Part shown: positions 58,436 to 64,000 of the stretch, one piece after another
How positions within the stretch are numbered: position 1 is the stretch's first letter
Layout: every line of letters starts with the position of its first letter
Source of the DNA: Incurvaria masculella
Taxonomy: Eukaryota; Arthropoda; Insecta; Lepidoptera; Incurvariidae
Direction of reading: 5' to 3'
NCBI GenBank assembly: GCA_946894095.1
Contig: OX335656.1
Coordinates: 7,641,001 to 7,705,000 of the forward strand
DNA: 64,000 bases
The notes under the pieces: generated by a model
Database searches by the model: none
What the model was told of the DNA's origin: nothing
What the model saw: the letters and a program-made list of their open reading frames with translations, nothing else
Made by a program: the position numbers and the translations under genes

Positions 58436-58675
58436 TCAAATATACCTACTTGAGTTTATTGAAGTATGCTTATACATATAACTACTTGAGTATAAATGAG
58501 TTAGGCGATCCTACGCATGACATAAAGCCAGTAGGTACCTACCTACCCGATTTCGAGATTTTATATTGATATCAATAAAATTGCGGCTAAGATTTTCTGC
58601 AACATAAAAAATTACATTAACTTGCATAAAACCATTCGAGATTTATGGTCGAGATTCATGGTCGATTATACATAC

Positions 58676-58705
58676 CACAGAAATCGGAATTTCCAATTTC
58701 TGTGA
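58676..58705. repeat. Short palindrome
   Basis: 'cacagaaatcggaa' pairs with 'ttccaatttctgtg' with one mismatch and almost no loop. Confidence 0.6.
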
Positions 58706-59079
58706 TACATACATACACACATTCCTTGGGAAAGCGACGTACATGCTTTTGTAGTACGAAGAAGTATATTACTGACTAGATTTTATAGAAATTTCAAATA
58801 AACGGCCAATTTAATTGCAAGTTCCGAAAAATGGCGGCCACTTTTTTCTTTGGAACGTTGTTATTTCCGTTCGCATACCGATTCATGACTATTCACTTGT
58901 TCCGAGTGTTCCCATCATCGTTCCCATACAAAAAGTCAATTCCGAATGTAATACCTAGTTAGGATTGTATAGGTACGTACTATCAATCAGTTCCTAGAAA
59001 CAAATACCGACACATTTTTAGTTGTACACATTCCAGGTGCGCCAAATCATATCGATACATTTCGATTGTTGTAGGGTAG

Positions 59080-61640
59080 GTGCGTCGGTTTACGACCAGT
59101 TAGTCACTTTTCGAACTTCAAATTGGAATAAAAAATATTTTCATTCATGGTATATAGACTTTTAGTATTCATAAAAGGAGTTTGGTAATTTTAGTTGAAA
59201 GTTAAAATTATGAAATCAGTGCAGAATCAGTAGTTATTTAAAAAAAAAATCAAACTTAGAAAAAGGTCAAAAAATTAGTTTTCGACCACTTTACTCAGTT
59301 TCCGACCACCACATATTCTAGTTTACGACCATGGCTTAGTTTGAATACTTTTCATGTTTAGATAATTACGTATTCATTTTCTTCAAATCCTAAGTGTAAT
59401 GTAACATTTGATGTTACTTCACTACTTCTAACCAAGCCCTTGTTACATTAAAAAGGTTTTTCTTGTACTGCCTCATTGAAAAGTCCTGAAAAGTCGGTAC
59501 ATTTGAGGTGGTACTTACAAACTCGGAAGTAACAGGCGATTTTTTCCATCTTCTTCACAGTCACTTATTCATAGGTTTTCAAAGAGTGCACAATTAATTT
59601 TCTGTGGTATTTCAGAACCATATTATATTTGATTTTCTGCTTTATTTCAGTAACTATATTGGTATCAATCGTCTGTAAAACATGAGTATTTATCTGTTTA
59701 GTAGATGGTTTGTCTTATTGTGTTCGGCATGTCTTTTTTTGATTGCATTTTTTTCTGGAGATTCCTTTTCTCTTCATTATCATAGTACATCCGCCACGTC
59801 GCTGATTAAATAACTGCAGCAGTTCGAGCTTTAGTATTTTTTTAAGTTCTCTTAGCTCAGGAAGATAAAGATGTTCAATAAATGGATATAGATACTGTTT
59901 ACTATTTAGACTGTCATAATCGGTATCAAAGTGTCACTGTTTTCATCGCCTTAGTAAGTAATAGTCATTCATGCAGTCTTGAATGTCTTTTGCTTTTGAA
60001 TGAGATGCTAATGACGTTGTGTTGGCTAAGCTTCGCATTTGTGCATGTTCGGTGACTTTAGTTAAATCTTCGGTATCTGAACTAACGTTTTCATAGGTGA
60101 TTCGAACTGTTTTGGCATTTTTACTTCATATTACTTCTGAATTGATTACCAAAGTGGGAGTGGTTATTAGAGCGCTGTCTTAAGGCGATGATTGTGCTTT
60201 TGTGTTACCTGATATGGTTTTTCGTTGATATGTGAATTTGAGGCATAGCTTCAATAGAAATGTCAAATTTTGTTAGTGTTTCTGTTGCTATGCATAATTT
60301 ATATGGTGTTTCTATTTATATTATAATATGATCATATTTATCCTTTAGTCTCCTGACTTGGAATGATATTGGTGCTTTCCTGATGACTTGAGTAGGTGCT
60401 TCATTCATTGACACCAACGATCCAATTTTTAAATAAATCGTGAAATGTGTTATGTAGATGGAGTTTCGAGAAAGGAGTCAGGTCATCGTTCTAGCGGTAT
60501 TAAAAAGTTTTAAACTTCTTCATCGGAAATTTGATCTGGATTCAGAAAGAAGTTCAGTTCAACTAAATTACAATTATTATTCTGATTACTTAGCTAACTG
60601 ATTGGTCACGTAACTGGGTTGCCTCTTCAGATTTACCCTCTGTAGATAGTGGATTATGTTTGATCCTCTGATCATGTCGTGTATATGATATGATCTCTTC
60701 GATATTTCATAGAGCTTTCTTGAATTTTTCAACTCTTTAAGTATTGTTTTTACGTAGATATATTTTTTAGATTAGATTTAAATTTATGTGTAGATTCCAG
60801 ATTTTTAAATAATTGTCTAGTGTGATTATGGGTTTGTTTTTCAGTTTCACTTACGCCTTTATTTTGTTAAAAGTTTATGTTAAACAAGGTGAAATTAATG
60901 CGTTTTTGGCTGGTCGCATACCAGATTGTGGAAAAGGTAGTTTTCATTTTACGACCACCAAATTATCCATACAAAATTTGTAGGTCGGAAACTGAACCAT
61001 AAAAATGCATCTTCTTCTAGTATTCGACCACTATTGATATTTTAAGATATATTTCGTTAATATTACAATATTTAGTGGTCGTAAACTAACTGGATTGATT
61101 TAAAATAAAGAAGGAGGGAGCTAGACAAAAGAAAATGGCTCTTAAGAAGTTATTTTGAAAGACAAAGACAAATCAGTTTCTCTACGTTTAGGTTAGTAAT
61201 CCGACCACCCGGTCGAAAACTAAATTTGTGGTTGAATTCCTATTCCACTTTCCGACCACCACGTTTTTACAAGTAATTGATAATACACATGAATAATAAC
61301 CATTCTGAAGGCTTGTTTGATCTATAATCTTGATAAAAGGACCCAGTTACGTAGCAGAAGTGAGTAAAAATCGCTTAAAACTCACCTCGCGTCGATCCCC
61401 TTGCACTATTTTTCCTGCAAATACTTGCACGTATTCGCTTTTGAAATGTAACCGAAAAACTGAGAAATGTGTCTTTTCCACCGTATAGTGTAGCCAGGTT
61501 AGATTTGTGTTTTTACTCAAAGAATAGTTATTGACAATATGTTTCAAAAATTAAATAATGACATATTACCCCCCAAATCCCTATTAACTTGTTTCGTAAG
61601 CAACACGACCACGAAATGGTCGTAAACTGAACCCGGTCGG
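59080..61640. mobile_element. Decayed DNA transposon rich in CGACCAC motifs
   Basis: About a dozen copies of a motif like AGTTTACGACCA cluster at the left (59089-59340: 'ggtttacgaccagttagt', 'gtttccgaccaccacat', 'agtttacgaccatgg') and right (60905-61640: 'tttacgaccaccaaat', 'agtggtcgtaaactaact', 'ctttccgaccaccacg', 'aatggtcgtaaactgaac'), in both orientations. The 1.5 kb between has a minus-strand coding flavour ('LNPDQISDEEV', 'SSDTEDLTKVTEHAQMRSLA') broken by stops. This fits an old transposon with arrays of transposase-binding sites at both ends. Exact termini not found. Confidence 0.5.
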
Positions 61641-61804
61641 GAAACCAGCGCAATTACCGTACCTGCATAGTATTTTTCCTCTTCGTTATCAGGAGAGTGA
61701 TAAGCCTTTGTGGTCTCGTGCATACGTATGTCCGCGTACATTGCGACATGCTAGTAGGGCTCGTACCCTCGCTCGTACCCATCCATATCTACGTGACTGA
61801 TTTA

Positions 61805-61821
61805 GGGGGGGGGGGGGGGGG
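61805..61821. repeat. Homopolymer of 17 G
   Basis: Uninterrupted G-run; length may be affected by sequencing. Confidence 0.8.
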
Positions 61822-61829
61822 TAGCAAAA

Positions 61830-63285
61830 GACCGTGGTCTGTCACAAGGAAGGGGCGTTAGTGCTAGTATTCACGGCGCCGTCAATGTTATTTGCCGTAA
61901 ATGCGAGTGTGATCCTTTCAGGAACTGTGCACCCTTTTGTGGTTGACCAAAGATAGTATAAGAATAAAGTGTGGTTGGCATTAGGCTTTTGAGAATGAAC
62001 CTTTCTCATATTCGATTCTTTACCGCACCACCGGAACTGTTTGGCGGCGAGTAGGTATCTTTCCCATAACGTGTGAATCTTGTAAAATCGTCCTCAAATC
62101 GGCTAACTTGGTGCCTCGCTGAGCGTGATTTCGCTCAACGGTTTCGCGAGGTGCTGTGTTTTTAGGCGATCTCAGCCACCCATGCTGGTTTGTAATAAGA
62201 GGATAATTAGGTGATCAGTCCTTCATGTTTCTGACATTTTATTAAGTTATCAAAAAAAAACCAAAACATTATAATGTATGTGCAAAATATCAGAAAAATA
62301 TTTCTCAATTTTACTGAGGCAACAGGCACGGGCCATTGTATGGAACTTAAACACCTCATTATCCTCTTAAGATGAAAAAAGAAATTCAATGCACCGATGC
62401 CTTTTAAAAAAATCATTGGAGGTAAGTAGTAGCAGTAGGTAGGAGGTGGTAGGTATTAAATACTTTTTTCCTCAAAGGTAGTTCTGACAATTTCCGAACA
62501 ATCTTATCGCTTCCAAGACCAATCGCGTGATATCTAGCACATATTCAACCTAGGTAGGTACGAGTACAAAGTGTTCCTAAACCTTCTCTAAACCAAAGAT
62601 TATAAACCATTCCTATCCTCATATAAAATGTTTTGGGTTAAACTGTCGTTCGGAAGGGGACATCTTTGAAATCCCGCAAGAGGTCCATGACTCCATAAAG
62701 ATAGACACCCTGATCTAAAGAATAAAAATGCCGTCCTCCCCATACATTTTTGTATCAACGAAAATGTATGGAGAGGATAAATTGTGTTGGTCTGCAAAAC
62801 GAACCACTGCTATCTATATTTTTTTTATGTAATACTGATGTATCGTGTAGATATACCTACCTACGTGCATAGCATAGCGACACTTTTCCTTGAGCGAGAC
62901 GCATTGGCGTCGTTTTCAACTACGTTAATGAATAATGCATACCTACCTACCTACCTACTACCTTCTACATGTTTTTCCGTTTTTATTGTACCTATCAGGG
63001 AAGTTGCATGACCAGACAGGAGTACCTATCCTCGGGAGTATCATTGCTATTCATGACTTCAACGACATTCTAAAGAACAAAACGTACCTACATTCCTGCG
63101 TAGCTCCACTATCTTTCGGGAATCAAGCAGTGCATGTACCTATTTGTATTTGTTGTATTTGATATATCATCCCTATACTGCTCGGAATCGTCACATTTCA
63201 ATTATAATTCTACATTCATCAATTTGTGAAACTAATAGGTACATACCTACTAACAATGCTTCACGAAATGAAGACACTGCATAAA
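61830..63285. other. Spacer, nothing recognised
   Basis: AT-rich. Holds 'ctccccatacatttt' and its complement 'aaaatgtatggagag' 25 bases apart (62737-62776), and a (CTAC)n run at 62942-62960. Confidence 0.45.
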
Positions 63286-63289
63286 GATC

Positions 63290-63600
63290 AATGAATGGAA
63301 GCTCCATCGGTCTCGCCAGCATCGGTCGGGTGGACGGGGTCGTGTGTGCACCAGGACCGTGGAATGCCGCCCGCGCGTCCATGCCCGCCAAAACAAGCGG
63401 GTCAAGGCGCGCGCCGGGCCCCTCCTCCGCTACCTCCAACCCGCATCTCCTGCGTCACCCCGCCATGCCATCGGTGCCCCGCCCCTCCGCGCCGCCGCTC
63501 CCTCGCTCAACGACTCGCCATGTTTGTCCTCCCACCTCTCGCCTCCTCTCACCGCTCCTCTCCTGCCGCCACCTGCTAATCTCCGCTTGCTCTGTTTTGT
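63290..63600. other. GC-rich stretch, possible exon or promoter
   Basis: G+C rises sharply for about 300 bases. Open frames exist on both strands in several phases (for example 104 codons plus, 82 codons minus), none with recognisable content, so coding status and strand are undecided. Could be the 5' exon of a neighbouring gene. Confidence 0.35.
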
Positions 63601-63837
63601 TGTAATAATCATTGGTTCTAATATTGTCTACGTACCTACTAATAATACGTGAAAAAAAAAATAAAAAAAAAATAAACGACTTCAAATAAAAAGCACTAAA
63701 AAGTAAAAAAAGAATTGCCATTTTTATAGTTACGATGATTGTAATTTTTGAGTCGGCGTCAGCCGAGCACGCGCTGCGCCAGTCAAGGGAACCTTGACTG
63801 AAGAAGGGGATTTGGCTGGAATTGTGGATTTATTACT

Positions 63838-63895
63838 TTACTAGCAGCCCGTCCCGGCTTTGCACGGACATAATATCATTTAAAAAAATATTATT
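63838..63895 (+). mobile_element. Repeat fragment with 'agcagcccgtcccggctttg'
   Basis: 'tttactagcagcccgtcccg' and 'gctttgcacggacataat' belong to a dispersed family common in insect genomes, probably a LINE/SINE 3' region. Confidence 0.5.
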
Positions 63896-64000
63896 TTGAC
63901 ACAATGATACACAAATAAACCATTTTTACGTAGAGTTCCTACATTGAAATATTTGAAATAAAAAAAACTTAGATATTATTATTAGATGATTAGTGCTATA

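Overview
The window looks like nuclear DNA of a moth or butterfly. Genes have many small exons with GT-AG introns. The proteins are insect-type, and AT-rich introns and spacers are packed with short interspersed elements, LINE fragments and MITEs of lepidopteran character, including the dispersed repeat that carries a (GTCC)n tract and ends in 'cgactcgcacttggccgg'. Six protein-coding genes can be assembled exon by exon: the 3' end of Vac14 (+, 294-3284), ik2/TBK1 (-, 6082-19043), CNBP (+, 24080-26096), PPWD1 (+, 29669-40173), Jun/Jra (+, 46161-46922, one exon) and a four-exon transposase-like gene (-, 51641-55316). The host genes work in unrelated processes: phosphoinositide synthesis on endolysosomes, an IKK-related kinase, nucleic-acid binding, spliceosomal prolyl isomerisation and AP-1 transcription. 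Nothing suggests they form one pathway.

Layout. 1-3.3 kb: Vac14 3' exons with two head-to-tail MITEs in one intron. 3.7-6.0 kb: LINE debris, a 5S-rRNA-headed SINE and an inverted repeat. 6.1-19.0 kb: ik2, eight exons, very GC-rich from exon 4 onward, with introns full of nested repeats and a fresh 455-bp tandem duplication. 19-24 kb: spacer with a GC-rich island and one MITE. 24-27 kb: CNBP with a LINE remnant in its intron. 29.7-40.2 kb: PPWD1, ten exons, one GC-AG intron. 40-46 kb: RTE-like LINE remnant, dead mariner and a foldback element. 46-49 kb: Jun, with a promoter carrying an AP-1 site, three CCAAT boxes and a CRE-like site, and a long 3' UTR. 49.4-50.8 kb: a perfect-period trimer of a TTAA-flanked MITE. 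51.1-56.1 kb: an apparently intact 5-kb DNA transposon. 56-64 kb: repeat-rich spacer, including a decayed element with many 'CGACCAC' motifs, and a GC-rich stretch near 63.3-63.6 kb.

The strongest candidate for an undescribed system is the 5-kb element at 51072-56095. A perfect 30-bp inverted repeat encloses a four-exon gene that I could splice in frame into a 958-residue protein. That protein has two basic clusters, a cysteine-rich segment and an RNase-H-like D...D...(D/E) arrangement around a WSDTCGGQNRN motif. The interior near the ends carries repeated copies of a motif like GCAGAAATGATCCAA. I cannot assign it confidently to a named transposase superfamily. Second are the TTAA-flanked short elements: at least three families (A, B, C) with GG-starting ends, several of which abut and share a single TTAA. 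Third is a SINE family in which one 3' body is joined to two different pol III heads, one tRNA-derived and one 5S-rRNA-like.
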